Source: Candidatus Pelearchaeum maunauluense (GTDB lineage Archaea > Thermoproteota > Nitrososphaeria_A > Caldarchaeales > Caldarchaeaceae). Taken from it: 64,000 nt of DNA. Numbering within the stretch: position 1 is the stretch's first letter; the number at the start of each line of letters is the position of its first letter. The notes below the pieces were generated by a model that was not told the DNA's origin, searched no databases, and worked only from the letters and a program-made list of their open reading frames with translations. Both the position numbers and the translations under genes were made by a program. The stretch lies in assembly GCA_030059675.1 (NCBI GenBank), contig JANVYQ010000003.1:99547-163546 (forward strand), written 5' to 3'. Shown here piece by piece: positions 1-8,925 of the stretch.

Positions 1-903
1 GCCTAAGAAGGGGACATTCATGCTCTTAGCCACTGCTTTAGCGCCACCGCTTCCAAAGATGCCAGTACGCTTATGGCAGTGCGGGCACTCAAAGTAGCTC
101 ATGTTCTCAACAACTCCTATTATTGGAATGCCAAGCTTGGAGAACATCCGCAAAGCCTTCGAAGCTATAGCTACAGCCGCTTCCTGTGGTGTTGTTACTA
201 TTACGACGCCTGTCAGAGGTATAGTTTGGGCCAGCGTTAGAGGCGCGTCACCTGTACCGGGCGGTAGGTCTACGATTAGGTAGTCAAGCTCCCCCCACTC
301 GGCGTCGGTCAGCAGTTGTTTGACCGCCCCGGCCACCAACGGGCCACGCCATATAACTGGAGAATCATCCTGAACAAAAAGGCCGAGAGACATCACCTTA
401 ACGTTAAGAAATGTAGTGGCTGGTATAACCTTCCCAGTAGGCGACCTGTCAGGGAGGTTGGTAATCTTGATTATCTTTGGTATCGTTGGTCCGTATATAT
501 CGGCGTCTAGTAAGCCTACTTTTGCTCCTGTCCCGGCCAGCGCGAGAGCTAGGTTCACGGCTACAGTAGATTTTCCTACACCACCCTTGCCGCTTGCTAT
601 TGCTACGACGTTCTTGATGTTGGTGAATAGGTCTTCTGGGGATATGGGCCGGGCAGACCATACGCGCGCTGTAACCTTCATATCAACGTCGCTCACACCT
701 GGTATGCTGGCAACTGCTTGTCGTGCTTCGCGTTCAATCTGAGCGTTGAATGGACATGCTGGGGTTGTGAGTTCTAGAGTAAAGCTGACCCTTCCGCCTT
801 CAACTTTCACATCCTTAATCATGCCGAGAGACACGATATCCCGCCCAAGCTCAGGGTCTACGACCCTCTTCAGCGATTGTATAACGTCCTTTTCACTGGG
901 CAA
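1..903 (-). CDS. Mrp/Nbp35-type Fe-S cluster carrier ATPase (3' end cut by window)
   Basis: P-loop ATPase that carries or inserts iron-sulfur clusters in the cytoplasm (ApbC/Nbp35/Mrp family). Reading the minus strand gives an N-terminal DUF59/MIP18-like domain (about residues 1-80, with the typical VVDPELGRDIV stretch), a deviant Walker A GKGGVGKST near residue 105, and a C-terminal CPHC pair near residue 270, the cluster-binding CxxC of this family. The first codon is probably TTG at 901-903, because the in-frame GTG just upstream runs straight into a stop, and a GTGGGAT purine stretch precedes the TTG. The last few dozen residues lie outside the window. The complex I, haem oxidase and other Fe-S users nearby would need such a carrier. 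Family assignment is secure; the exact start is less so. Confidence 0.9.
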   Translation of the reverse strand, partial: MPSEKDVIQSLKRVVDPELGRDIVSLGMIKDVKVEGGRVSFTLELTTPACPFNAQIEREARQAVASIPGVSDVDMKVTARVWSARPISPEDLFTNIKNVVAIASGKGGVGKSTVAVNLALALAGTGAKVGLLDADIYGPTIPKIIKITNLPDRSPTGKVIPATTFLNVKVMSLGLFVQDDSPVIWRGPLVAGAVKQLLTDAEWGELDYLIVDLPPGTGDAPLTLAQTIPLTGVVIVTTPQEAAVAIASKALRMFSKLGIPIIGVVENMSYFECPHCHKRTGIFGSGGAKAVAKSMNVPFLG

Positions 904-975
904 ATTTTATCCCACTAACGATTTCTATGCGGGGTTAGTATTTTAGCGTTATCGGCCTAAAAGATGATGGATAGC

Positions 976-2571
976 TTAGGCTCTTAAGCCCAGTTCTGTT
1001 GACTTTTGATATGTTCCGAATACTTGTCTCAGTGTATCGGAAATCTCTCCCAGCGTAGCTCGTGCCTTGACGCACTCTAGTATAGGCGGTACTAGATTAT
1101 CCTCGCTTTCTGCACTCTCCTTAAGCCGCGTTAAAGATTTCTTAACTTCGCTCAAGTCGCGTGAATTCCTAAATTGCTTTAAGCGTTCTACCTGTATCTT
1201 CTCAAGCTCAGGGTCTACCTTCATCAAGTCAATACGTGGAATCTCTTCACTCTTGAACATATTAACACCTATGATTATCCTCTCACCTTCCTCAACCTCG
1301 CGTTGGAACAAGTATGCGGAATCGCTGATTTCGTTAATCATTCTCGTTATAGCCTGCTCCAGTGGAAGCTTTCGCAGCTCCTCCAGAAGCTTCCAAGCCC
1401 TATTCTCAACCTCATCTGTTAATGCCTCCACGTAGTATGAGCCAGCGAGGGGGTCTACTGTTGCTGGTATATTAGTTTCATACGCTATTATCTGCTGTAT
1501 TCTCAGCGCCAGCTTGGCTGATAGCTCTGTAGGTATAGCTAGTGCCTCGTCGTACGCGTTTGTATGGAGAGATTGTGTTCCTCCAAGTATTGCGGAGAGA
1601 GCTTGCAGCGTTACGCGTGTAATGTTATTCATAGGCTCTATCGCTGTGAGAGAAGCTCCAGATGTCTGCGTGTGGAATTTAAGCATCATGGACTCGCGTT
1701 TTTTAGCACCATACCATTCGCGCATTATCGTTGCCCAGATTCTGCGCGCTGCTCTAAACTTGGCTATCTCCTCAAAAAAGTCCATACCTGCTACGAAGAA
1801 GAAAGAGAGCGTAGGGGCAAACGCGTCAATATCCAACCCACGCTCAAGAGCGCGCTCAACATATACACATGCATTATAGAATGTGAATGCGAGTTCCTGA
1901 ACCGCTGTTGCACCTGCTTCGCGTATGTGGTAGCCGCTTATACTTATGGGGTGAAACTTCGGGACATTTCTAGAAGTGTATTCTATTATATCCACAGCTA
2001 GGCGTAGTGAGGGTTCTGGTGGGTAGATGAAGGTATTACGTGCTATAAACTCCTTTAATATATCATTCTGGACGGTTCCTCTCAACTGTTCTGGTTTTAT
2101 CCCGTGTCTGGCCGCTTCTGCTATGTAGAAGGATAATAGTATTGCCGCCGTCGAGTTTATGGTCATGGATGTGCTTACCTTATCCAGTGGTATTCCATCC
2201 ATTAGGCGGGACATGTCGTCGATTGTTGATATTGCAACACCTACTTTGCCCACCTCACCAGCGACGCGTGGGTGGTCTGAGTCATAGCCCATCTGTGTAG
2301 GTAGGTCAAATGCTACGCTAAGCCCAGTCTGGCCTTGCGATAAGAGGAATCTGAATCTCCTGTTTGTTTCTTCGGCGCTACCGAAGCCTGAGTACTGCCG
2401 CATGGTCCAGAGTCGCTGCCTATACATCAGGGGATATATCCCGCGTGTGAATGGATACTCTCCAGGAAGGCCTAGTTTTTCTGTTAAATTGCGGTCTTTA
2501 ATGTCCTCCTCGGTATAGAGAGGCTTTATATCAATACCTGACTCGGTTTTCCAGCTTTTCCTACCCTGCAT
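976..2571 (-). CDS. mcmA1: Methylmalonyl-CoA mutase, large (catalytic) subunit
   Basis: Catalyses the B12-dependent interconversion of methylmalonyl-CoA and succinyl-CoA. The 531 residues cover only the TIM-barrel substrate-binding half; the roughly 130-residue B12-binding domain is absent, as in archaea that encode it as a separate small subunit, which is not in this window. The RQYSGFG segment (residues 58-64) matches the conserved active-site region with its tyrosine, and a GYHIREAGAT stretch near residue 210 carries the conserved active-site histidine. The gene lies just upstream (minus strand) of the Mrp gene and just after meaB, its usual partner, so the two are probably co-transcribed. 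Roles could be odd-chain/propionate metabolism or a 3-hydroxypropionate/4-hydroxybutyrate-type carbon cycle; the sequence alone does not decide. Confidence 0.95.
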   Translation of the reverse strand: MQGRKSWKTESGIDIKPLYTEEDIKDRNLTEKLGLPGEYPFTRGIYPLMYRQRLWTMRQYSGFGSAEETNRRFRFLLSQGQTGLSVAFDLPTQMGYDSDHPRVAGEVGKVGVAISTIDDMSRLMDGIPLDKVSTSMTINSTAAILLSFYIAEAARHGIKPEQLRGTVQNDILKEFIARNTFIYPPEPSLRLAVDIIEYTSRNVPKFHPISISGYHIREAGATAVQELAFTFYNACVYVERALERGLDIDAFAPTLSFFFVAGMDFFEEIAKFRAARRIWATIMREWYGAKKRESMMLKFHTQTSGASLTAIEPMNNITRVTLQALSAILGGTQSLHTNAYDEALAIPTELSAKLALRIQQIIAYETNIPATVDPLAGSYYVEALTDEVENRAWKLLEELRKLPLEQAITRMINEISDSAYLFQREVEEGERIIIGVNMFKSEEIPRIDLMKVDPELEKIQVERLKQFRNSRDLSEVKKSLTRLKESAESEDNLVPPILECVKARATLGEISDTLRQVFGTYQKSTELGLRA

Positions 2572-2609
2572 AGGTTACCAACTCTAGAACAATTATAACC
2601 CTAATAGTC

Positions 2610-3545
2610 TTAAACCTTTAACTCATGTCTTAAGCGCTGGGCAATCTCGTGAGCCGCTGCTTCAATAGTTATCTCACGCTCCAATATCATATCAACGTAT
2701 TTCCGCATCTCTTTATTGGAATCTATTAACTCAGTTATCTGTGGTGTTAGATGCTTTATGACCGCAAAAGCCAGCGCGTCTTCTATACGTTTTCTTCGTC
2801 TCTGGCTTGTTGAATCTTGTTTTCCCCGCAATTCTAATATTTTCTCGGCAAGCTCGCGCACACCTTCGCCTGTTAGCGCTGATGTCTTGAGTATCTTGAT
2901 ATTGTTAGGTAATGTGTTTCTGAGTATGTTTATGGTGGCTTCTGCGCCAGGTATGTCGGATTTATTCACTACCACTATGTCTGCAATCTCCAGTATGCCC
3001 GCTTTAAGGCTCTGAATCTCGTCCCCAGTTTGAGGCATCACGACGAGCATAACAACATCAGCTATTCGCGCAACCTCCACATCACTCTGACCAGCGCCTA
3101 CAGTTTCTATCATTATGACATCTTTCCCAGAGGCCTCAAGAAGTTTCGCAGCGCCCTCGGCGGCTTCTGAAAGACCCCCAATCCCCCCTCTACTAGCCAT
3201 ACTTCTTATGAATATCCTATCAACCAGCGCTGCGTCAATCATTCTAAGCCTATCGCCCAGAACAGCCCCACCCGTGAAAGGGCTTGTAGGGTCTATCGCA
3301 AGTATCCCAATATCAAGACCTCGTTCAGCGAAATCTAGGGCAAGCCGTCCAAGTAGTGTGCTCTTGCCCGCTCCAGGAGCTCCTGTAACACCTATAATAA
3401 GCGCTTTTCTATCTCTCTTCGGTAGCTGTGCCAAGAAAGCCCTAGCAGCAGCGCTGTCGGATTCAATCAACGTTATCGCCCGCGCTATTGCCCGTCTATC
3501 ACCTGAGATAACGCCTCTAACATACTCGTCTACGTTCAAGGACAC
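2610..3545 (-). CDS. meaB: MeaB/ArgK-type GTPase, chaperone of methylmalonyl-CoA mutase
   Basis: G3E-family GTPase that protects and reloads B12 on methylmalonyl-CoA mutase. The 311 residues include Walker A GAPGAGKST (55-63), a DPTSPFTGGAVLGDR stretch typical of MeaB, an ETVGAGQSDVE segment and an NKSD guanine-specificity motif near 195. Length is normal. It sits 38 bases upstream of the mutase gene on the same strand. In bacteria this family was once called ArgK, an arginine/ornithine transport kinase; the mutase next door makes that reading unlikely here. Confidence 0.94.
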   Translation of the reverse strand: MSLNVDEYVRGVISGDRRAIARAITLIESDSAAARAFLAQLPKRDRKALIIGVTGAPGAGKSTLLGRLALDFAERGLDIGILAIDPTSPFTGGAVLGDRLRMIDAALVDRIFIRSMASRGGIGGLSEAAEGAAKLLEASGKDVIMIETVGAGQSDVEVARIADVVMLVVMPQTGDEIQSLKAGILEIADIVVVNKSDIPGAEATINILRNTLPNNIKILKTSALTGEGVRELAEKILELRGKQDSTSQRRRKRIEDALAFAVIKHLTPQITELIDSNKEMRKYVDMILEREITIEAAAHEIAQRLRHELKV

Positions 3546-3582
3546 TCCAACTCTCCCATAAGGCTGGTTATTAATTAGGGTT

Positions 3583-4095
3583 TTAAGGCTCCAACTCTAT
3601 GAGGAGCTGCCCCTTCGCAACGCTTTGGCCTGGTTTGATATGTATCTTCTTCACAATACCTCTGTGAGGAGCGCCTATCATTATTTCGGTCTTCATCGAT
3701 TCCAACACCGCTAGCGGCTGGCCTGCATCTATAACAGCGCCCTCATCAACCATTAATTTGATAACCTTCCCTGGAAAAGGACATGTAATTACGCCATGCT
3801 GAGCCTGCTCTACTGCGGCTCGCCGTGTTGCTGAATATGGTCGTAAAAGCTCAGCCCTATAAGCTATTCCGCCTAACCAAAGGGTAATTAAATCACTACC
3901 AGACCGCTCAACCGCAAATGAGAGACTCCTATCATCACTAGTTTTAAGAACAATCTCATCCTCATCCCTACTGACCAACATCACCTCAATCTTTTCCCCA
4001 TTAATACTAATTACCAGCCTGCCCTCATACTCTTCTGCGACAACAGTAACCCTACGTCCATCCAGCGTGAAGCTGATTCTCCTAGATAAGGTCAT
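3583..4095 (-). CDS. Biotin carboxyl carrier protein of acetyl/propionyl-CoA carboxylase
   Basis: Carries biotin between the carboxylase and carboxyltransferase sites of an acyl-CoA carboxylase. The 170 residues end in a biotinyl domain (about 100-170) with the ESMKTEI motif, so the biotinylated lysine should be K135; the classical AMKM is replaced by SMKT, as often seen in archaeal and pyruvate-carboxylase-like carriers. The N-terminal 90 residues are a beta-rich BT-like domain probably used to dock the partner. The start overlaps the 3' end of the biotin carboxylase gene by 14 bases, implying translational coupling. The carboxyltransferase (PccB/AccD) is not in the window. Confidence 0.93.
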   Translation of the reverse strand: MTLSRRISFTLDGRRVTVVAEEYEGRLVISINGEKIEVMLVSRDEDEIVLKTSDDRSLSFAVERSGSDLITLWLGGIAYRAELLRPYSATRRAAVEQAQHGVITCPFPGKVIKLMVDEGAVIDAGQPLAVLESMKTEIMIGAPHRGIVKKIHIKPGQSVAKGQLLIELEP

Positions 4096-5605
4096 AATAT
4101 CTAGTACCCACTATACGTCGCCGTTCTCTAGTCTGTTCATGGCGTGTTGGGTGTTGCATGTTGTTGCGGAAATATGCCGCGGCAGCGGCTATAGCATAGA
4201 GTTGGATTGAATTCTTCTCCTCTTCAACCTGCTTCTTAACCTTCTCCAAGATTCTCCGCCGCTCTATGAAGTCTGTATCAAGTTTTCCTGCTATGAAGTC
4301 CCCGTCCTCTAAAACAGCTTTGTGGAGAGGCGCTGTGGTAGCTATTCCTTCTATGCGCATCTCGTTAAGCGCGCGAAGACATCTTACACGAGCCTCCTCA
4401 AAAGAACCACCCCAGCAGATTAGCTTAGCTATTAGAGAATCGTAAAATGCGGAGAGCTCCATCCCCTCATACAACGCGGTATCAACACGCACTCCAGGGC
4501 CGTTGGGTATGTGTAGCCGTATAACACGGCCTGTTGAGGGAGCAAAATCACTAAGAGGGTCTTCCGCGTTAATCCTACACTCTATAGCAGCGCCGATGGG
4601 ATGTATTTCGTCTTGGGAGAAGGGAAGCGTCTCCCCACCTGCTAGGAGTATCTGCTGCTTCACTATATCAATCCCTGTACGCATCTCTGTTACTGGATGC
4701 TCTACTTGCAGCCTGGCATTAACCTCAATAAAGTATAGCCTCTTCCTCTCATCTAGGAGAAACTCAATAGTTCCCGCGTTCATGTAGTTTATAGCCCGCG
4801 CAGCTGCTACAGCTGCTTCGCCCATAGTAGACCTTAATTCCTCATCCAACGCTGGCGAGGGAGAAATCTCGACGAGCTTCTGAAAACGGCGCTGTATGCT
4901 GCATTCCCGTTCATGTAAATGAACCACCTCTCCACTGCTGTCAGCGAGTATTTGGAACTCTATATGCCTGGCAGGCTTTATTATCTTCTCAACGTATAGC
5001 GCTGTGCGTCCAAAGGCTGTACCAGCCTCCGCTGCCGCTATGCTGTACGCCTGTTTAAGCTCCTCTGGGTTATTTACTATGCGTATTCCCCTCCCGCCGC
5101 CACCGTAAACTGCTTTAAGCATAACTGGATATCCAACCTTATCAGCGAAGCTTAACGCGTCCTCAAGCTCTACAGGCTTATCAACGCCTGGAACTGTTGG
5201 AACGCCCGCACTGGCAACCACCCTCCTACACTCAACCTTGTTCCCAGCAAGTTCAAGAGTGCGGCTGCTGGGACCTATGAAGATAATCCCCTCCTCCTCA
5301 CAGCGTTTAGCGAATAATGGATTCTCGGACAAGAAACCATAGCCAGGATGCACTGCGTCAACGCCGCTTAAACGTGCCACCTCGATAATCTTCTCAATAT
5401 TCAGATAACTCTCAGATGGCTCTGAGCCGCCCAAGGGGTAGGCGCGGTCAGATAACCTGACGGGAAGGCTGCCTGCATCAACGTCGGAATATACTGTTAC
5501 TGGCTTTATACCAAGCTCTCGGCATGCGCGGATTATCCTAAGAGCTATCTCGCCCCTATTCGCTATAAGCACCTTCCTAATCTCTCGCATCTCTTGCTCT
5601 AGCAC
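4082..5605 (-). CDS. accC: Biotin carboxylase subunit of acetyl/propionyl-CoA carboxylase
   Basis: ATP-grasp enzyme that carboxylates carrier-bound biotin using bicarbonate. The 507 residues start with the KVLIANRGEIALRII signature (11-25), carry the glycine-rich ATP loop GGGGRGI (168-174) and the catalytic EVNARLQVEHPVTE block near 295. Length is typical of a separate AccC. The start at 5605 gives ten extra residues before the signature; an in-frame ATG five codons in is also possible. Together with the carrier, MeaB and the mutase it forms a four-gene module that would convert propionyl-CoA to succinyl-CoA via methylmalonyl-CoA, apart from the carboxyltransferase, epimerase and B12 subunit encoded elsewhere. 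In archaea the same carboxylase often also accepts acetyl-CoA. Confidence 0.95.
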   Translation of the reverse strand: MLEQEMREIRKVLIANRGEIALRIIRACRELGIKPVTVYSDVDAGSLPVRLSDRAYPLGGSEPSESYLNIEKIIEVARLSGVDAVHPGYGFLSENPLFAKRCEEEGIIFIGPSSRTLELAGNKVECRRVVASAGVPTVPGVDKPVELEDALSFADKVGYPVMLKAVYGGGGRGIRIVNNPEELKQAYSIAAAEAGTAFGRTALYVEKIIKPARHIEFQILADSSGEVVHLHERECSIQRRFQKLVEISPSPALDEELRSTMGEAAVAAARAINYMNAGTIEFLLDERKRLYFIEVNARLQVEHPVTEMRTGIDIVKQQILLAGGETLPFSQDEIHPIGAAIECRINAEDPLSDFAPSTGRVIRLHIPNGPGVRVDTALYEGMELSAFYDSLIAKLICWGGSFEEARVRCLRALNEMRIEGIATTAPLHKAVLEDGDFIAGKLDTDFIERRRILEKVKKQVEEEKNSIQLYAIAAAAAYFRNNMQHPTRHEQTRERRRIVGTRYYDLI

Positions 5606-5623
5606 AATAGAAGGGCTGTATAT

Positions 5624-5875
5624 TTAGCTGACTTCCAGCTGGTTCCGCAGCTTCATAAGGAGATAGCGCCGATAAATCCTAGGCCCTATGGCCGCGTTTA
5701 GTATAGCTAGGGCTTGTATGGTTCCATGCGTGAGTGCGAAGACTAGTAGGGACTGCTTAAGAATTACAAGTGTTATTATCCCAGTTACAAATATGAATGC
5801 ATGGACAAGTATGGCTAGAACCACCGCGTTGGTTTGGTAGCGCTTAACCGCGTCTTCAATCTGGCTAAGTGTCAT
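5624..5875 (-). CDS. Small two-helix membrane protein, unknown function
   Basis: An 83-residue protein with a short charged N-terminus, two hydrophobic segments (about 17-40 and 44-62) and a basic C-terminus (RIYRRYLLMKLRNQ). I do not recognise the family. It lies between the oxidase operon and the biotin carboxylase gene on the same strand, 18 bases before accC and 50 bases after the CtaG-like gene, so it may belong to either transcription unit. A role as a small oxidase-associated subunit is possible from position only. The ORF has an ATG start and the hydrophobicity profile of a real protein. Confidence 0.6.
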   Translation of the reverse strand: MTLSQIEDAVKRYQTNAVVLAILVHAFIFVTGIITLVILKQSLLVFALTHGTIQALAILNAAIGPRIYRRYLLMKLRNQLEVS

Positions 5876-5925
5876 AGCCTAACACCGTTAGGTGATAATG
5901 TTAGTTTTTGATAAGTTTTTCGCGG

Positions 5926-6642
5926 CTAGCGCCTTTGCTCAATCACAACACCCTGACCACGTGATATGAGCGTATGCACAAGATACCCTACTGCGGCGAA
6001 GTCCATCAAAGGCGCGGCAACCAGCGTTATTATCCCCGCGTCGTGATGCTGGCTGAGTGGATACAGCTTGTAGACGTAGTCGCTTACCTGAGACAGGTAA
6101 AGACCAGCCCACAGCATGACTTTCCCAAAAGCTATAGCTATAACCGCCCTACGCGGCGGTGATAACTGCTTAACACTCAGATAGACGAGCCCGCCCAAAA
6201 TCATAAAGCTAATATGCATAACCTCGTGCAGCAAGCCGTCAAGCGTGCCATTCACGAAGATGTCGGGAATATGCCAGTATCCCAGTATAGCGGCAGCACC
6301 GGCCAGCCCTGGAATACCAGACCAATTCAGCTTTTTATTAAGAACGAGAAAACGCGTGTAAAACGCCCTCAGCATGCTAACGCGCGGCGACTGTCGGGGA
6401 GACGTGAGAATAAGCTGCATGATATCTTCGGATAGTGAGAGGATTAGAAAGCCTGAAGAGGCGAAGAGAAAATGCTGAACCATCATGTGAAATATGAAGT
6501 TTGTTATCTCCAGCTCATCTATCCCTGGGAATGTGTATAGGAATATGAAGACCGCTGATACGTATGCTGATTTATAAAAAATATGCAATAGTTTCTTTGT
6601 GTGTTGTCGCTGGGCTGCTCTAGCCATGACGCTGTGCTTCAA
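5926..6642 (-). CDS. DUF1404/CtaG-like membrane protein of the haem-copper oxidase operon
   Basis: A 238-residue integral membrane protein with about six to seven hydrophobic helices. An HMMVQHFLF motif near residue 50 resembles the HMxQH motif of CtaG (caa3-type oxidase copper delivery) and the archaeal DUF1404 family. Further histidines (HEVMH near 138-142) fall at helix ends where metal ligation is plausible. The start overlaps the last 23 bases of coxA, so the two are translated together. A role in copper insertion or as an accessory subunit of the oxidase is inference from the motif and context. No catalytic assignment can be made. Confidence 0.68.
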   Translation of the reverse strand: MKHSVMARAAQRQHTKKLLHIFYKSAYVSAVFIFLYTFPGIDELEITNFIFHMMVQHFLFASSGFLILSLSEDIMQLILTSPRQSPRVSMLRAFYTRFLVLNKKLNWSGIPGLAGAAAILGYWHIPDIFVNGTLDGLLHEVMHISFMILGGLVYLSVKQLSPPRRAVIAIAFGKVMLWAGLYLSQVSDYVYKLYPLSQHHDAGIITLVAAPLMDFAAVGYLVHTLISRGQGVVIEQRR

Positions 6643-8176
6643 CCTCGTTCATCGCCTCGCCCATAAAGTCGGGCATGCCATTCTTAGCCGCGTCCCATGG
6701 GTCTGGGCTTGCCGCTGGCCCCTTCTTCCAGCTAATCAGCAAGTTAAGCAGGAAGATTATAGTCCCCACGCCTATCAATATTGCGCCGAACGTGGCTATA
6801 GCGTGAAGTCCTTGGAACTCTGGCAGATACTCATAGTAGCGTCTCGGCATGCCGAGTAGCCCTAGTGCGAGCATGGGTATGTATAGCAAGTACTGTCCTA
6901 CGTTGGCGCTTATGAAATGAACCTTGCCCAAGGTCTCGCTGTACATTCTCTTGGTGAAGTGTGGGAAGTAGTAGTAGGTCGCTGCGAAGGCGGCTTGGCT
7001 TATTGCGCCAAAGAGAATAAGGTGGAAGTGGCCGACAACAAAGTATGTGTCCTGTAGATGGAAGTCAACGGGTATCCCCGCCTGGAATACGCCTGTTATC
7101 CCACCTACTATGAATGTGCCTATGAAGCTCAGCGTGAAGAGTGTGGGAGTGTTAAACCTTATTTTACCTCCATACAAAGTGGCCTCCCAGTTAATCACCT
7201 TTATCCCAGAGGGTATAGCTACAGCCATAGTCATTAACATGAAAGGCGCCAACGCATTTATTGACATGCCAGTCGTGAACATGTGGTGCGCCCATACTCC
7301 GAAGCCGAGGACGCCTATGAGGACTGTTGAGTATGCTATTGCCTTATAGCCGTATATTGGTCGTTTTACAAGTCTTGGTAATATCTCGGAGATAATTCCC
7401 ATGGCTGGGAGGACCAGTATATAGACCTCTGGGTGTCCGAAGAACCAGAATAGGTGTTGCCAGAGTATCGGGTCTCCCCCACCTTCAGGTATGTAGAACT
7501 GGGTGCCGAAGTTTCTATCTAGTAGTAGTAGTGTGAGGCCGAATGCTAGTACTGGGACAGCTAAGATTATGATGAATGCCGTAACTGCTATAGACCAGAC
7601 GAAGAGGGGCATGTTGCTGAAGTTTATCCCGGGTCTGCGTAGACGCCATATTGTTACTATGAAGTTTAGGGAGCCGATTATGGATGATGTCCCTACTATG
7701 TGCAGGCTTAGTATCCACATATCCACGCCTATGTCGGGCTGGATTACGGTTAGCGGGGCGTAGCCTGTCCAGCCTATGTTGGGCCAGCCTATAAGGAGTA
7801 GAGCGGCCGCAACTGGCAGAAGCCAGAAGCTCAGGGCGTTTAGCTTCGGGTAGTATAGGTCTGGAGCGCCTATCATCTTTGGAACCATGTAGTTAGCGAA
7901 TCCGAAGAACACTGGGGTTGCCCAGAAGAATATCATTAACGTACCATGAACGGTGAAGAGGCTGTTGTAGAAGTTTGCGTCAACAACGTTTCCTTCTGGT
8001 GTAGCGAGTTCCCAGCGCATCCATAGGGCGAAGAGGCCGCCTACTATGAGGAAGATGTAGGAGAACGCGAAGTACAGCATTCCTATCTCCGTATGATGCG
8101 TGGTGGTGAGTATTCTCCGCAGACTCTTATACCAAGGTGTGTGCTGTTTCTCAACACGCGATTGAGTTACGGTCAT
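6620..8176 (-). CDS. coxA: Haem-copper oxygen reductase subunit I (A-type)
   Basis: Catalytic subunit that reduces O2 to water and pumps protons in the cytoplasmic membrane. The 518 residues span about 12 helices. Visible ligands are H77 (low-spin haem), H248 and cross-linked Y252 in HPEVY, H297-H298 (CuB), and H383/H385 in VGHFHL (high-spin and low-spin haems). E250 inside HPEVY marks an A1-type D-channel, and K326 in SGIKVINW fits the K-channel lysine. GAPDLYYPKLNALSFW provides the D-channel entry aspartate. It follows coxB by 21 bases and overlaps the CtaG-like gene. No subunit III gene occurs in the window. Confidence 0.97.
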   Translation of the reverse strand: MTVTQSRVEKQHTPWYKSLRRILTTTHHTEIGMLYFAFSYIFLIVGGLFALWMRWELATPEGNVVDANFYNSLFTVHGTLMIFFWATPVFFGFANYMVPKMIGAPDLYYPKLNALSFWLLPVAAALLLIGWPNIGWTGYAPLTVIQPDIGVDMWILSLHIVGTSSIIGSLNFIVTIWRLRRPGINFSNMPLFVWSIAVTAFIIILAVPVLAFGLTLLLLDRNFGTQFYIPEGGGDPILWQHLFWFFGHPEVYILVLPAMGIISEILPRLVKRPIYGYKAIAYSTVLIGVLGFGVWAHHMFTTGMSINALAPFMLMTMAVAIPSGIKVINWEATLYGGKIRFNTPTLFTLSFIGTFIVGGITGVFQAGIPVDFHLQDTYFVVGHFHLILFGAISQAAFAATYYYFPHFTKRMYSETLGKVHFISANVGQYLLYIPMLALGLLGMPRRYYEYLPEFQGLHAIATFGAILIGVGTIIFLLNLLISWKKGPAASPDPWDAAKNGMPDFMGEAMNEVEAQRHG

Positions 8177-8197
8177 TATATCATCACCACCTCATTA

Positions 8198-8614
8198 TTA
8201 TTCTACTATGAGCATAGCGCGCATGTTGGAATGGCCTGAGCCACAGAACTCAGCGCACTGGATAACATACTCACCAGGCTTCATGGGCGTGAAGGTTAAC
8301 ACGTTAACTCGTCCAGGGACTACGTCTCTCTTAATACCAAAATCTTTTAAGTAAAAACTATGTATTACATCTTCGCTTATCAGCTCCAGCTTAACCGTCT
8401 GTCCTGCTCTAATGTGGAGTTCGGCTGAGCGTGTTCCGTCAGGGTATATGAATTCCCACGCGAACTGCCTAGCCCTTACTTCAATAGTTATGTCAGCCTC
8501 CTGCGCCTGTGCTTCAAATTGGCTGGCAGTGAACCAAGATGCTATCCCTATATAGGCGAATAGTATTGCTGCTCCAATTATTGTTCCCCACTCCACGTAT
8601 CTAACACTTGTCAT
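8198..8614 (-). CDS. coxB: Haem-copper oxidase subunit II (CuA protein)
   Basis: Accepts electrons through its binuclear CuA centre on the outside of the membrane. The 138 residues have one N-terminal helix (10-30) and a cupredoxin domain. The CuA ligands are all present: H85, then C120, E122, C124, H128 and M131 in CAEFCGSGHSNM. The short single-helix form resembles archaeal and ba3-like subunits rather than the two-helix mitochondrial type. The 5' end overlaps the stop of the preceding 80-residue membrane gene by four bases (ATGA), so that two-helix protein may supply the missing membrane part. Confidence 0.96.
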   Translation of the reverse strand: MTSVRYVEWGTIIGAAILFAYIGIASWFTASQFEAQAQEADITIEVRARQFAWEFIYPDGTRSAELHIRAGQTVKLELISEDVIHSFYLKDFGIKRDVVPGRVNVLTFTPMKPGEYVIQCAEFCGSGHSNMRAMLIVE

Positions 8615-8853
8615 CCTCCATCAACCCCCCTTTCTCGGAACTTTATGCTCATCCAGATTAGCGAGCCTAGGAATATCGCTCCAACGGCCGAGCCTGAGAT
8701 GTAGATGAACTGGTAAAGCTGGTTTATCCGCACAGTCTCGCGTGAGAGCGGCTCAAAGAGCTGTCCAAAGTTGCCCAGAGCTAGTAGAGCGGCGAAAAGG
8801 GTTATGATTATCCCGGCCCAGGCAACGTAATCTCCCGCCGAGAGTTTTTCCAT
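8611..8853 (-). CDS. Small two-helix membrane protein of the oxidase operon
   Basis: An 80-residue protein with two hydrophobic segments (about 10-30 and 46-68) and a charged C-terminus (KFRERGVDGG). It overlaps the coxB start by four bases, the tightest coupling in this operon, which argues for a structural subunit of the oxidase. I do not recognise a named family. It could stand in for the second helix of subunit II or for a subunit IV-type polypeptide; both are inference from position. Confidence 0.72.
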   Translation of the reverse strand: MEKLSAGDYVAWAGIIITLFAALLALGNFGQLFEPLSRETVRINQLYQFIYISGSAVGAIFLGSLIWMSIKFRERGVDGG

Positions 8854-8925
8854 ATTTTCACCTAATCTGTTAGGTTAAAATCGGGCTTTCTCACTATTTA
8901 GAGTTTATTATTACTTACAAAAATG

